A stretch of 64,000 nt of DNA from Bacteroidales bacterium (lineage in GTDB: Bacteria > Bacteroidota > Bacteroidia > Bacteroidales > UBA1402): NCBI GenBank assembly GCA_017380635.1, contig JAFODP010000014.1:186001-250000 (forward strand), in the 5' to 3' direction. The position numbers and the translations under genes were made by a program. Within the stretch, counting starts at the first letter, position 1, and each line of letters starts with the position of its first letter. The notes beneath the pieces were generated by a model. That model saw nothing but the letters and a program-made list of their open reading frames with translations. It searched no databases and had not been told where the DNA came from. Shown here one piece after another: positions 16,835 through 26,900 of the stretch.

Positions 16835-17773
16835 ATGCGTATACAAGGTCCTATTAAAGTTTTCGCCGGCACTAATTCTCAGCCACTTGCCGAAAAAATA
16901 TGTGCCGCTTTGGAATGCCCTCTGGGTAAAATGAATATCCAACATTTCGCCGACGGTGAATTTTCTGTTTCTTACGAAGAATCTATCCGCGGTGATTATG
17001 TTTTCTTGGTTCAATCAACTTTCCCCAACTCAGACAACCTGATGGAGTTGTTGCTGATGATCGATGCTGCCAAGCGCGCTTCTGCTTACAAAATCATCGC
17101 TGTAATTCCTTATTTCGGTTGGGCTCGTCAGGATAGAAAAGACAAACCTCGTGTTTCTATCGGTGCTAAGCTGATTGCCGATTTGTTGTCGGTGGCCGGT
17201 ATCGACCGTCTGATTACGATGGATCTTCATGCAGACCAGATTCAAGGTTTCTTTAATGTTCCCGTAGACCATTTGTACGCATCAACCATTTTCTTACCTC
17301 ATATCAAGTCTTTGGGCTTGGAAGATTTGGTCGTAGCTACGCCCGACGTGGGTGGTTCTAAGCGTGCTAGCTCTTACGCTAAGTATCTCGAAGTGCCTCT
17401 CGTGCTTTGCCACAAAACCCGCAACAAACCCAACGAAGTGGCCGAAATGAAGATTATCGGCGACGTTAAGGGTAAGAATGTTATTTTGGTGGACGATATG
17501 GTAGACACCGCCGGTACGCTTACCAAGGCTGCCAATTTGATGTTCGAAAATGGTGCTAAGACGGTTCGTGCTTTTGCTTCGCATTGCGTGATGTCTGGTT
17601 CGGCTACCGAAAGAGTAGAAAATTCGGCTCTTACCGAGATGTATTTCACCGACAGTATTCCTTACAAGAAAGACAGTACGAAAGTGAGAATTCTGAGCAT
17701 TGCCGAAATGTTTGCCGACACCATCCAACGCGTGTACGACAACCGCTCTATCTCTTCGCAGTATCTTATCTAA
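16835..17773 (+). CDS. prs: Ribose-phosphate pyrophosphokinase (PRPP synthetase)
   Basis: This 312-residue enzyme makes PRPP from ribose-5-phosphate and ATP for nucleotide, histidine and tryptophan synthesis. It has 'FADGEFSVSYEESIRG', the ATP-site 'YFGWARQDRKDKPR', the metal-site 'TMDLHADQIQGFF' and the PRPP loop 'VILVDDMVDTAGTLTKAA'. Length is as usual. A -7 box lies upstream and a strong terminator directly downstream, so it is a single-gene unit. Confidence 0.97.
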   Translation: MRIQGPIKVFAGTNSQPLAEKICAALECPLGKMNIQHFADGEFSVSYEESIRGDYVFLVQSTFPNSDNLMELLLMIDAAKRASAYKIIAVIPYFGWARQDRKDKPRVSIGAKLIADLLSVAGIDRLITMDLHADQIQGFFNVPVDHLYASTIFLPHIKSLGLEDLVVATPDVGGSKRASSYAKYLEVPLVLCHKTRNKPNEVAEMKIIGDVKGKNVILVDDMVDTAGTLTKAANLMFENGAKTVRAFASHCVMSGSATERVENSALTEMYFTDSIPYKKDSTKVRILSIAEMFADTIQRVYDNRSISSQYLI

Positions 17774-17800
17774 GACTAGAATTTTTTTAGATATTCTCGT

Positions 17801-17838
17801 AGAATCCTTCTTCTTCACCGAAGAGGGGTTCTTTTTTT
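17801..17838 (+). terminator. Terminator of prs
   Basis: AGAATCC (17801-17807) pairs with GGGTTCT (17826-17832), extended by a CTTC/GAAG inner stem, and is followed by a run of seven T. Confidence 0.75.
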
Positions 17839-17870
17839 ACGCCAGTTTGAGGGAAAATTTACCGATCATA

Positions 17871-17902
17871 TTGAGCATCAAAGAAAAGAATATATACTTT
17901 TG
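17871..17902 (+). promoter_or_regulatory. Promoter of the lipoprotein at 17928
   Basis: TTG (17871-17873), 21 bases, TACTTTTG (17895-17902). RNA would start near 17909, which excludes longer readings of the lipoprotein frame. Confidence 0.6.
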
Positions 17903-17927
17903 TTGCGTCTGTAAAAATATTATCAAA

Positions 17928-18782
17928 ATGAAAACAAGTAAGATTTTTGGTATTCTCTGCGTGGCAATGATATTTGTCATGACTGGATGTAGAGGGGGTT
18001 TCGAAGTGGACAAGGAATCTCTTAAGCCGGTGCTGGGCGAGTGGTTTTATTTTTCGCAAGAAACAGACTCGCGCATTTTTATGGAGTTTTTAGAAGATGG
18101 AAACTTTGTGATCATGGGATCCGACAAAGAAAAATTGTTTGGAAAACTCTCGTTGAATGATTGGGGCTCGTTTTCTATCAGAGACAATGAGCTGAAAATG
18201 CTATTTTATTCTTCCAATTTGCCCGAACTTGTTTTGCTCTTCGAAGCGACGGAGGATAAGCTGACCTTGACTATTGATGAGCTTCCTTATACCTTTTCCC
18301 GCGTAAAAGAGGATTTTGACAGTGGCGGCAATTATAATCTCGACAAGACCACCACCATTCATAAACATTCGGTGGGAATCGAGTCCTTGAATCTGCCGGA
18401 AGGTATTACCTATCGGGGCGGCCGTGTCATTCCCTTGGATTCTGTGCTGAATAGTTTCGAGCAAGAAATCGATGAATTGTTCTGGGACAAAACCGTCACT
18501 TTTACCGCAGAAGATTTTACGCTCGATAAAAACGACTTGATTGTCAATCTCAATGTGGAGAACGATGTTTATAACAGGCTGAATGCCATTTGTTTTCCTG
18601 ACGACAGCGGCGATAATCTGTTCGTCATTATCAAGAAACAACCTGCGATAATCGGTGGTATGTTGGATATTCTTGAGAAGGAGAATGGCGCTCTCGACGC
18701 TGTGCAGCAAGAGGCCTTGGCGACAGAGTTTATGGAAGTTTTTGACTCTTTTGTGTCGTTGCTTTCCTTTGTAAAAGAATAG
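17928..18782 (+). CDS. Lipoprotein of unknown function
   Basis: This 284-residue protein starts MKTSKIFGILCVAMIFVMTG followed by Cys, a lipobox and signal peptide. The body reads like a beta-rich fold of the lipocalin or DUF49xx type: 'VLGEWFYFSQETDSRIFMEF' then 'DGNFVIMGSDKEKLFGKLSL'. Such lines of 'stiffness/size versus detail' appear in Bacteroides proteins that test the level of a molecule, but I cannot assign a family. It has its own promoter, and a hairpin separates it from the convergent glycyl-tRNA synthetase gene. Cell-surface or periplasmic location is inferred from the lipobox. Confidence 0.75.
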   Translation: MKTSKIFGILCVAMIFVMTGCRGGFEVDKESLKPVLGEWFYFSQETDSRIFMEFLEDGNFVIMGSDKEKLFGKLSLNDWGSFSIRDNELKMLFYSSNLPELVLLFEATEDKLTLTIDELPYTFSRVKEDFDSGGNYNLDKTTTIHKHSVGIESLNLPEGITYRGGRVIPLDSVLNSFEQEIDELFWDKTVTFTAEDFTLDKNDLIVNLNVENDVYNRLNAICFPDDSGDNLFVIIKKQPAIIGGMLDILEKENGALDAVQQEALATEFMEVFDSFVSLLSFVKE

Positions 18783-18810
18783 AGAAACCTTAAAAACAGG
18801 TGATGTTATC

Positions 18811-18864
18811 CAAAAAACAAGTGGTGCGTGTTGCGGTTTGAAGTTTCCGCTCATGCACCACTTG
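18811..18864 (-). terminator. Terminator of glycyl-tRNA synthetase (possibly bidirectional)
   Basis: A long hairpin: CAAGTGGTGCGTG (18818-18830) pairs with CATGCACCACTTG (18852-18864), 12 Watson-Crick pairs plus a G-T. On the minus strand it is followed by a T run (plus-strand A run 18812-18817). It may also end the convergent lipoprotein transcript. Confidence 0.8.
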
Positions 18865-18898
18865 ATGTTTATTCGCTTTTGTTTGTGAAGTCCGCAGC

Positions 18899-20443
18899 TT
18901 AACGCTGTTTTTTCAAGAGTTCGGTCATGCTGACAGCCTTGCTGATGTAGTCTTTTAAGTCGGCGATGGCGATGCGTTCCTGTTGCATGGTGTCGCGGTT
19001 GCGCAGCGTTACGCAGTTGTCGTTGAGCGTTTCGTGGTCGATGGTAACGCAGAAAGGCGTACCGATGGCATCTTGACGGCGATAACGTTTACCGATAGAG
19101 TCTTTTTCGTCGTATTGACACTTGAAGTTAAACTTCAGATCGTCCATGATTTCGCGAGCTTTTTCGGGCAGACCATCTTTCTTCACCAAAGGAAGAACAG
19201 CCAATTTAACAGGAGCCAGACAAGCAGGCAAATGCAATACTACGCGGGTTTCGCCATTTTCCAATTTTTCTTCTTCGAAACAACCGGCCAGGATGCTCAA
19301 GAAAGTACGATCCACACCGATAGAAGTTTCAATAACATAAGGAACATAGCTTTCGTTGCTTTCGGGATCGAAATACTTGATGCTCTTGCCTGAATATTTT
19401 TCGTGGTTGCTCAAGTCGAAATTGGTACGCGAGTGAATACCTTCTACTTCTTTGAAACCGAAAGGCATCTGGAATTCGATGTCGGTGGCAGCGTTGGCAT
19501 AGTGAGCCAATTTTTCGTGATCGTGGTAACGATATTTTTCATCGCCCAAGCCGAGAGCCTTGTGCCATTTCAGACGAGTTTCTTTCCATTTTTCAAACCA
19601 TTCAAGTTCGGTGCCGGGTTTTACGAAGAACTGCATTTCCATCTGTTCGAATTCGCGCATACGGAAAATGAACTGACGAGCCACGATTTCGTTACGGAAT
19701 GCCTTACCAATCTGAGCGATACCGAAAGGCAATTTCATGCGGCCGGTTTTCTGAACATTCAGATAGTTTACGAAAATACCTTGAGCTGTTTCGGGACGCA
19801 GATAAATCTTCATGGCGCCGTCGGCGGTAGAACCCATTTCGGTAGAGAACATCAGGTTGAACTGACGAACGTCGGTCCAGTTGCGCGTACCGCTGATGGG
19901 GCAAACAATGTTTTCATCCAAGATGATTTGCTTCAATGCTTCCAAATCCATGGCATTCATGGCATCGCTGAAACGTTGATGAAGCGCATCCCATTTGGCT
20001 TGATATTCCAATACGCGACCGTTGGTGGCGCGGAACTGAGCTTCGTCGAAAGCTTCACCGAAACGCTTGGCAGCCTTTTCCACTTCCTTGTTCATCTTTT
20101 CTTCGTACTTGGCCAATTGTTCTTCGATAAGTACGTCGGCGCGATAACGTTTCTTGCTGTCGCGGTTGTCGATGAGGGGATCGTTGAAAGCGTCTACGTG
20201 GCCGGAAGCCTTCCAGATAGTGGGGTGCATGAAGATAGCAGAATCGATGCCGACAATGTTTTCATGCATCAAAGTCATTGAATCCCACCAATATTTCTTG
20301 ATGTTATTCTTCAGTTCAACACCTAATTGGCCATAATCGTACACAGCGGCCAAACCATCGTAAATTTCGCTCGAAGGAAATACGAAACCGTATTCTTTAC
20401 AATGCGATACTAATTTTTTGAAAACGTCTTCTTGTTGTGCCAT
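18899..20443 (-). CDS. glyS: Glycine--tRNA ligase, single-chain class II type
   Basis: This 514-residue enzyme charges tRNA-Gly. It is the homodimeric (archaeal/eukaryotic-like) form used by Bacteroidota, not the alpha2beta2 type. Marks are 'GLAAVYDYGQLGVELKNNIK', 'RPETAQGIFVNYLNVQ' (motif 2 region), 'FRNEIVARQFIFRMREFEQM', and the C-terminal anticodon-binding region 'APVKLAVLPLVKKDG' and 'YDEKDSIGKRYRRQDAIGTP'. A TATTTTTG minus-strand -7 box lies at 20489-20496. Length is normal for this form. Confidence 0.96.
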   Translation of the reverse strand: MAQQEDVFKKLVSHCKEYGFVFPSSEIYDGLAAVYDYGQLGVELKNNIKKYWWDSMTLMHENIVGIDSAIFMHPTIWKASGHVDAFNDPLIDNRDSKKRYRADVLIEEQLAKYEEKMNKEVEKAAKRFGEAFDEAQFRATNGRVLEYQAKWDALHQRFSDAMNAMDLEALKQIILDENIVCPISGTRNWTDVRQFNLMFSTEMGSTADGAMKIYLRPETAQGIFVNYLNVQKTGRMKLPFGIAQIGKAFRNEIVARQFIFRMREFEQMEMQFFVKPGTELEWFEKWKETRLKWHKALGLGDEKYRYHDHEKLAHYANAATDIEFQMPFGFKEVEGIHSRTNFDLSNHEKYSGKSIKYFDPESNESYVPYVIETSIGVDRTFLSILAGCFEEEKLENGETRVVLHLPACLAPVKLAVLPLVKKDGLPEKAREIMDDLKFNFKCQYDEKDSIGKRYRRQDAIGTPFCVTIDHETLNDNCVTLRNRDTMQQERIAIADLKDYISKAVSMTELLKKQR

Positions 20444-20488
20444 AATATGTGGTTTTTTCTGATAATTTGCCTAGAAAATTTCAAAGCG

Positions 20489-20496
20489 CAAAAATA
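20489..20496 (-). promoter_or_regulatory. -7 box of the glycyl-tRNA synthetase promoter
   Basis: Plus strand CAAAAATA is TATTTTTG on the minus strand, 46 bases before the start codon. No clear -33 box. A near match, TACCTTTA at 20517-20524, could serve the divergent topoisomerase gene. Confidence 0.45.
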
Positions 20497-20558
20497 GTAC
20501 AATTATTTCTTTTTCGTACCTTTACGGCTTGAAATTAATCTGCCAATTCTGCCCCTTT

Positions 20559-23240
20559 ATGGACGAAAATATCTACAACGAAGTCAACAACGAAAATGCG
20601 CTTCCCGACGAGGCGCCTCAATCTGGAAATTTTTCATCATTAGATCTGGCCGATGCCGGTAAAACCCATCATCTGACGGGCATGTACCGCAACTGGTTCA
20701 TCGATTATGCTTCTTCGGTGATTCTCGATCGTTCGGTGCCGCATATTGCCGATGGTCTGAAGCCTGTGCAACGTCGTATTCTCTATTCGATGAAGCGTCT
20801 CGACGATGGTCGTTACAACAAAGTGGCCAATATCGTGGGACACACCATGCAGTTCCATCCTCACGGCGATGCTTCCATTGGCGATGCTTTGGTGCAATTG
20901 GGTCAGAAGGAATTGTTGATCGACTGTCAGGGAAACTGGGGAAATATTCTCACCGGCGACAGCGCTGCAGCACCTCGTTATATCGAAGCTCGTTTGTCGA
21001 AATTCGCTTTGGAAACCTTGTTCAACAACAAAATTACCCAATGGCAAGCTTCTTACGACGGACGAAATCAGGAACCGGTGGCCCTGCCCGTGAAGTTTCC
21101 GCTGTTGTTGGCACAAGGGGTGAAAGGTATTGCGGTAACGCTTTCTTCGGAAATTCTGCCGCACAATTTCAATGAAATTCTGGAGGCCGCCATTGCTTAT
21201 TTGAAAAACGAAGACTTTGTGCTTTATCCCGATTTTCAAACCGGAGGTTATATCGATGTGAGCCGTTACAACGACGGCCGTCGAGGCGGATTGGTGAAGA
21301 TTCGTGCCAAGATTATCAAGTCGGCCGACAATAAGACGCTGTCTATCACGGAAATCCCTTACGGAAAAACCACGGGAAGCATCATCGAATCCATCATCAA
21401 GGCCAACGAAAAGAACAAGATAAAAATCAAGAAGGTAGACGACAATACGGCCGCCAATGCCGAAATTTTGGTTCATCTGGCACCTGGCGTTTCTTCCGAC
21501 AAAACCATCGATGCGCTTTATGCTTTCACCGAATGCGAGGTGAGCGTTTCTCCCAACTGTTGCGTTATCCGCGACAACAAACCTTGCTTCTTGGGCGTGA
21601 GCGATGTGTTGCGTTATTCGGCCGACAATACCATGGAATTGTTCCGTCAGGAATTGTCTATCCAAAGAGCCGAATTGCTTGAAAGTCTGATGTTTGCTTC
21701 GCTCGAAAAATGGTTTATCGAAGAACGCGTCTACAAGGATAAAGGCTTCGAAGACAGTGCCAGCATGGATGCCGCCGTCGAACATATCTTTATGCGCCTG
21801 GAACCTTTCAAAGATAAATTGGTGCGCGAGGTTACCCGCGACGATGTTTTGCGTCTGATGGAAATCAAGATGGCGCGTATTTTGAAGTTCAACAAGGATA
21901 AGGCTAAAGATAATATCGCAGCTATCAAGGCGCAAATCAAGGAAATAGATCATCATCTGAAACATTTGGTGGAATACACCATCGCTTGGTACGAACATTT
22001 GAAGGAAAAATACGGCAAGGATTATCCGCGTCGTACCGAAGTGCGCGTGTTCGATACCATCGAAGCGGCCAAAGTGGCTGAGGCTACCGAAAAATTGTAC
22101 ATCAACCGCGAAGAAGGTTTCATTGGTACTTCGCTCAAGAAGGACGAATTCGTTTGCGCTTGCTCCAATTTGGACGACATCATTCTTTTCTATAAGAATG
22201 GTAAATATAAAGTGGTGAAAGTGAGCGAAAAAATGCACGTTGGCAAGGATGTGCTCTACCTGAATATCTTCAAGAAAAACGATAAACGTACCATTTATCA
22301 TGCCGTTTATCGCGATGGAAAGAATGGTTTTGCCTACATCAAGCGTTTTGCCGTTACCGGCGTTACGCGCGACAAAGAATATGATATCACGCAAGGCAAG
22401 CCCGGCTCTAAATTGCTGTATTTCTCGGCCAATCCCAATGCGGAATCGGAAGTTATCAAAGTTTTGCTCAAGCCGGCGCCTCGCCTCAAAAAGATTCAGT
22501 TTGATAAAGATTTCGGCGAATTGGCTATCAAGGGTCGTCAGTCGATGGGTAATTTGCTCACCAAGAACGACATTCATCGTATCACCTTCAAACAGAAAGG
22601 CGTTTCAACCCTGGGCGGTCGCGAGGTTTGGTTCGACCGCGATGTCTTGCGTCTCAACTACGACCATCGTGGCGAATTTATCGGCGAATATCGTGGCGAC
22701 GACCGCATTCTGGTTATCACGAAAAAGGGCGAATTCTACACCACCAACATCGATTTGAGCAATCACTTCGAAGACGATATCCTGTTGATAGAAAAATTCG
22801 ATGCCAACAAAGTTTGGACGGCGGTGCTTTACGATGCTGATCAGCAGAATTATTTGTATATCAAGCGTTTCGCTTTGGAATTGCTCAACAAGAAAGTGTC
22901 ATTTATCGAGAATCCGGCTTCGCAATTGCTTTTGCTCACTTGCACGGCTTATCCTCGTTTCGAGGTGATTTTCGGTGGCAACGATGCTTATCGCGAAAAA
23001 ATGGAAATCGATGCCGAAAGTTTTATTGCGGTGAAAGGTTACAAAGCTCGTGGCAAGCGTGTCACCACTTGGCAGGTAGATCAGGTGAACGAACTGGAGC
23101 CCTTGCGCTTCCCCGAAGAATCCGAAGCTGAAGAAATGCCCGATGAAATCGAGGAAAATGAAGCTTTCGAAGAAAAATCTGATACCGAAATCTTGGACGA
23201 ACTCACCGGACAAGGTACTTTGTTTGGTTCCGATGAATAA
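20559..23240 (+). CDS. parC: DNA topoisomerase IV subunit A (GyrA/ParC family)
   Basis: This 893-residue protein is the DNA-breaking subunit of a type IIA topoisomerase. It has 'DGLKPVQRRILYSM', 'VGHTMQFHPHGDASIGDALV' and the active-site Tyr141 in 'AAPRYIEAR', then the coiled-coil gate and a C-terminal beta-pinwheel with weak blades. The C-terminal region lacks a clear GyrA box and ends in a long acidic tail (ESEAEEMPDEIEENEAFEEK). Together with 'KPVQRRIL' this favours ParC over GyrA. No parE is adjacent. The ATG at 20559 gives the expected N-terminus; a longer frame to 20529 would need a TTG start. It is followed by tRNA-Leu. Confidence 0.85.
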   Translation: MDENIYNEVNNENALPDEAPQSGNFSSLDLADAGKTHHLTGMYRNWFIDYASSVILDRSVPHIADGLKPVQRRILYSMKRLDDGRYNKVANIVGHTMQFHPHGDASIGDALVQLGQKELLIDCQGNWGNILTGDSAAAPRYIEARLSKFALETLFNNKITQWQASYDGRNQEPVALPVKFPLLLAQGVKGIAVTLSSEILPHNFNEILEAAIAYLKNEDFVLYPDFQTGGYIDVSRYNDGRRGGLVKIRAKIIKSADNKTLSITEIPYGKTTGSIIESIIKANEKNKIKIKKVDDNTAANAEILVHLAPGVSSDKTIDALYAFTECEVSVSPNCCVIRDNKPCFLGVSDVLRYSADNTMELFRQELSIQRAELLESLMFASLEKWFIEERVYKDKGFEDSASMDAAVEHIFMRLEPFKDKLVREVTRDDVLRLMEIKMARILKFNKDKAKDNIAAIKAQIKEIDHHLKHLVEYTIAWYEHLKEKYGKDYPRRTEVRVFDTIEAAKVAEATEKLYINREEGFIGTSLKKDEFVCACSNLDDIILFYKNGKYKVVKVSEKMHVGKDVLYLNIFKKNDKRTIYHAVYRDGKNGFAYIKRFAVTGVTRDKEYDITQGKPGSKLLYFSANPNAESEVIKVLLKPAPRLKKIQFDKDFGELAIKGRQSMGNLLTKNDIHRITFKQKGVSTLGGREVWFDRDVLRLNYDHRGEFIGEYRGDDRILVITKKGEFYTTNIDLSNHFEDDILLIEKFDANKVWTAVLYDADQQNYLYIKRFALELLNKKVSFIENPASQLLLLTCTAYPRFEVIFGGNDAYREKMEIDAESFIAVKGYKARGKRVTTWQVDQVNELEPLRFPEESEAEEMPDEIEENEAFEEKSDTEILDELTGQGTLFGSDE

Positions 23241-23273
23241 TGTTTTTTGGTTTGCGCAAAGTTTCGGCCGAGG

Positions 23274-23305
23274 TTTGTTTATATGATAGTTTGGCTGTAT
23301 CTTTG
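23274..23305 (+). promoter_or_regulatory. Promoter of tRNA-Leu
   Basis: TTTG (23274-23277), 20 bases, TATCTTTG (23298-23305): exact consensus, with the tRNA 5' end 17 bases beyond. Confidence 0.82.
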
Positions 23306-23321
23306 CGCCGATTTTAAAGTC

Positions 23322-23402
23322 GCGGATGTGGTGGAATGGTAGACACGTCAGACTTAGGATCTGATGCCGAGAGGTGTGGGGGTTCGAGTCCCTTCATCCG
23401 TA
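23322..23402 (+). tRNA. tRNA-Leu (anticodon TAG)
   Basis: An 81-base class II tRNA. The acceptor stem is GCGGATG with CATCCGT, the anticodon arm TCAGA-CTTAGGA-TCTGA (anticodon TAG), with a long variable arm and a T loop TTCGAGT. CCA is not encoded; the discriminator is A. It is the left border of the accessory region that follows. Confidence 0.96.
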
Positions 23403-23413
23403 CAAATTTACCG

Positions 23414-23447
23414 AAGAGGAATTTCCGAAAGGATTTTCCTCTTTCTT
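23414..23447 (+). terminator. Terminator of tRNA-Leu
   Basis: AAGAGGAA (23414-23421) pairs perfectly with TTCCTCTT (23436-23443) and is followed by T-rich sequence. Confidence 0.75.
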
Positions 23448-23489
23448 TTATCACTATTTAGCTGAATCAGAAGCGACTTATATTAGCCT

Positions 23490-23514
23490 GCCCATTGTGG
23501 TGGGCTTTTTTTTG
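23490..23514 (+). terminator. Second terminator hairpin
   Basis: GCCCA (23490-23494) pairs with TGGGC (23501-23505), followed directly by eight T and then G. It lies between the tRNA terminator and the promoter of the large lipoprotein, insulating the latter. Confidence 0.75.
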
Positions 23515-23588
23515 TATGGTGGGGCTACTTAATCTTGCGCTTGATGCAATGCCCGTGTGAGTGTTGTTCGTTTTGCGAAAAGTTTTTG

Positions 23589-23596
23589 TATATTTG
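23589..23596 (+). promoter_or_regulatory. -7 box before the large surface lipoprotein
   Basis: TATATTTG is an exact TAnnTTTG. A GTTG at 23563-23566 is 22 bases upstream, slightly far. If used, the RNA would start near 23603 and leave a leader of about 325 bases. Confidence 0.45.
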
Positions 23597-23602
23597 TGGG
23601 GT

Positions 23603-23929
23603 CTAAGGATTTATTCCGCGGACGGACATATTTTAATGAAAGTGTTTTCGCACTGTCCTTATGTGAAAATGTGGTAGTTTTCTGAACTGATGGACGGACG
23701 AATAGCACTCACTTCTTGTGTAGTCGTGTGGCTATGCTCCTTTTGGTGCATTACCTCATACTATCCAAGTGTGGGGTATTGCATCGTTTGTTTCAGTTCG
23801 GGTTTTACCACAACCTTCACATAGATAAACGAAATCAACTCCACACTTTCTTTTTGCACATAACCCACCGCATAGGAGTTGCTACGGTAAGTTTTTAGAA
23901 AAAACACTTAACTAAATAACTTACATACA
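23603..23929 (+). promoter_or_regulatory. Long leader with an imperfect inverted repeat
   Basis: No credible gene lies here; a 60-codon frame at 23716-23898 has no support. The arms 23660-23690 and 23793-23823 are inverted copies of 31 bases each with three exactly complementary blocks (TATGTGAA, TGTGGTA, GAACTGA) and mismatched joints. A GAAAGTGT also recurs inverted outside the arms, and GGACGGAC occurs twice (23620, 23692). AAGTGTGG and CCACACTT pair as well. It may be a structured 5' leader, a decayed small insertion, or an old invertible segment. The sequence alone does not decide. Confidence 0.5.
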
Positions 23930-26900
23930 ATGAAAAAGCTTTTTTCTTTGCTTCTTGCCACATTGGTAATGTTGGCAGGATGTGGCGAAATCAACGATCG
24001 CATCGATTCTCTTGAAAATCGTCTCGATGATTTCGAAAACAACCAAATCACAACGATTGAGCAACAAATTACCGCTATCAAAGCCTGCATTCCTAACTTG
24101 GAGAAGGCTGATTCCGATTTGAAAAACTACATCCTTGCACTGCAAACACAGGCTGCTAATTTGACAACCTCTATTACTGCGACCAATCAAAAGATTGACG
24201 AGATGAAAAAGAGTCTCGAAGCCGATTTTGATGCAGAGATTGCGGCTCTTATCACTCAATTGGAGGGCGTTAAGAGTGAGATTGAGGCGGAACTTGCAAC
24301 CCTCAGCACCCTTATTGAGCAACTGCAAGCAAGGGATACAGAGTTGGAAGGCAAGATTGCCGAGCTTAAAAAGTACGTAGATTCGGAGATATCTGCCACA
24401 AAAGATTGGGTTGAGGCAACCTTTGCGACTTTAGATCAGTACAACAGTCTGGCTTCCGAGGTTGCAACAATCAAGGTTGATATTGAAGCTGTCAACGTTT
24501 CGCTAGCAAAATTGGAAAGTGGCATTGAACAAATCGTTAAGGACGAGCTTGGCAAAGCTATCGAGTCCATCAAAAACGACCTAATCAAGTCTATCGCCAC
24601 CGAAATAACTCAAGACTATACCTCGGCTATCTCTACTGCCTGCCAAGAGATAACGGCAGCCTATACAAAAGCTATTAAAGAGTCTATTGCCATCGCTGAA
24701 ACATCTATGAAAGAGTGGGTGAACAAACAGTTGGCGGGCTACTACACCATTGCCGAAACCGATGCCAAATTGAAAGTGCTTCAAACGGCATTGGAGGATA
24801 AAATTACTGCCTCGCAGGAATACATGGAAGGAATGATTGCCGACTTGGATAGTGCTATCAACAAGAAGGTGAACGCTAACAGCAAGCTCATTGCAGACCT
24901 CGAAGATAATCTTTCGTTACTTGCAGAGGAGGTGGCTCAGAACGCCAGCGACATTATCTCCAACACAAACACAATTGAGGCTAATGCCGAGAATATTCGC
25001 AAAAATGCATTAGCAATACTGAACAACGGCTCCGACATTGAGTCTAATGCCGAACTGATTGCCGAGAATAAATCGCTGATTGCAGCAAATAATGCTCTCA
25101 TCAAGGATAACCAAGCTGCCATTACCCTGTTGCAATCCCAAGTTAGCACCAATGCACAGACTATTGTGACCAACGCGACAGCAATCTCTAAAAATGCATC
25201 GGACATCAGCGCCAATGCTACCCAGATAGCTAACAACGCAGCGGCTATTGCCAACAATTTGGCCGCCATTACAACCAATGCTGCAGACATTGTGGCCTTG
25301 CAGGAGGAACTGGTTAAAACCACCAAAGAGATTACCACCGCCTATAAGAACGCTATCGAAACCGCCATCACAACCCTCGATGGTGAGTTGCGTGATGCTC
25401 TGGCAGAAGAGGTGGCAGCCATCAACGCTACCATTGAGGCATTGACCACTCGTGTTGCAGCTTTGGAGAAAGAGGTTAAGAATATCAAGGTTTCTATCTA
25501 CAACATTCAAGGCGACATAGCCACATTGCAGGAACAGGTGGCCGCTATCTTGGCTCGTATTCAATCCATCAGCTTTGTTCCTAAGTATGCTGATGGAAAC
25601 GCTACAATGTACTACACCAATAGTGGTGGTAAGATTACCGCTGGCACCGCTACCCTCGACTTTGAGTTGCAGCCCGCATCGACTGCATCCGAACTTGTTG
25701 CCGTTTGGGAGAGCGCACTCAGTGCAAAGGCTGTCTATACTCTTACTCGTGCTGCTGCGGGCGAGTTCATAAACCTTGCTATCGAAGGAGCGACCGCAAA
25801 GGATGGTATCCTGACCGTAGTGATTTCAGGTGCGGCTCTTGACGAGGCATTCTTCCGCAGCGAGATTTCGGCAAATGTTCGTGTGCAAGTGTCGGACGGC
25901 AACAATCAGGTGGCTTCGGAGTATGTAAATATGGTGCCTTGGACTACCGACAACATTGCCATCCCCGACGAAAACTTCAAAGCTGTGCTTTTGGAGGCAT
26001 ACGACGCCAACGAGGACGGCGAGATTTCTGCCGAGGAGGCTGCGGGTGTTACTTCGCTCGATGTGTCGGCAACTATTCCTCAAATCAAGTCGTTGGAGGG
26101 CATCGAGTACTTCGTAAACCTCGAAACTCTCGATTGCTCTTATAACAAGATTGCTTCGCTCAACCTTGCGAGCAACACCAAACTCACTGCTGTTTCGGCT
26201 GCGACCAACTCGTTGGAGTCGGTTGTCCTGCCAGCGTCGGTTGTTGCCCTCGACCTGTCGAATAATAAACTCTCGACCGTGGATGTTAGCAAGATGAAGG
26301 GCTTGACCTCGCTCAATCTATCTATCAACAAACTCGCTTCGCTCAATGTGTCGCAGAATAAGGAGCTCAAAGAGCTGCTCTGCCTCAAAAACGAACTTGC
26401 GTCGCTTGATGTTGCAAACCTCACTCTGCTCACCGAGTTGAACTGCTCGAACAACCATATCGAGAGCCTCAACCTCAGCAAGAACACCGCTTTGACCACT
26501 CTCGATGTGTCGAAGAACGCACTTACCACTCTCGATGTTACCAAGTGTAACCTTCTCGTTGAGTTTGCTTGTAACGACAACTCGCTTACCAAACTCTATT
26601 TGGGTAATCAGCCTTCGCTCTCTGTCCTCAACTGCTCGGCAAACAACCTTGCAGAACTCTCGCTTGCAGGTTGCTCGGCACTCACCGACCTCGATTGCTC
26701 GAAGAACGCTCTGACTGCGCTGAATATCGTTCCTGCATCGAAGTTGCAGACACTCGACTGCTCGACCAATGCGCTCACAATGCTCGACATCAGCAATAAT
26801 GCCGACCTCACAACTCTCGATTGCTCTGGTAACCCCGCACTCGTTAAGCTGTGGGTGAAGGACGATGCACAGCAGGGTGCAGTCGCAATCAACAAGGACA

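Noticed and set aside
20640..22577. 645-codon minus-strand frame antisense to the topoisomerase gene
   Set aside because: The plus strand is a clear type IIA topoisomerase; the antisense frame shows no domain or promoter.
23660..23823. Active invertible promoter
   Set aside because: The arms are imperfect in the joints and no TAnnTTTG box lies in the segment in either orientation.
23716..23898. 60-codon frame in the leader of the large lipoprotein
   Set aside because: It lies in the inverted-repeat region, has no start signal or protein-like composition, and is better explained by the leader.
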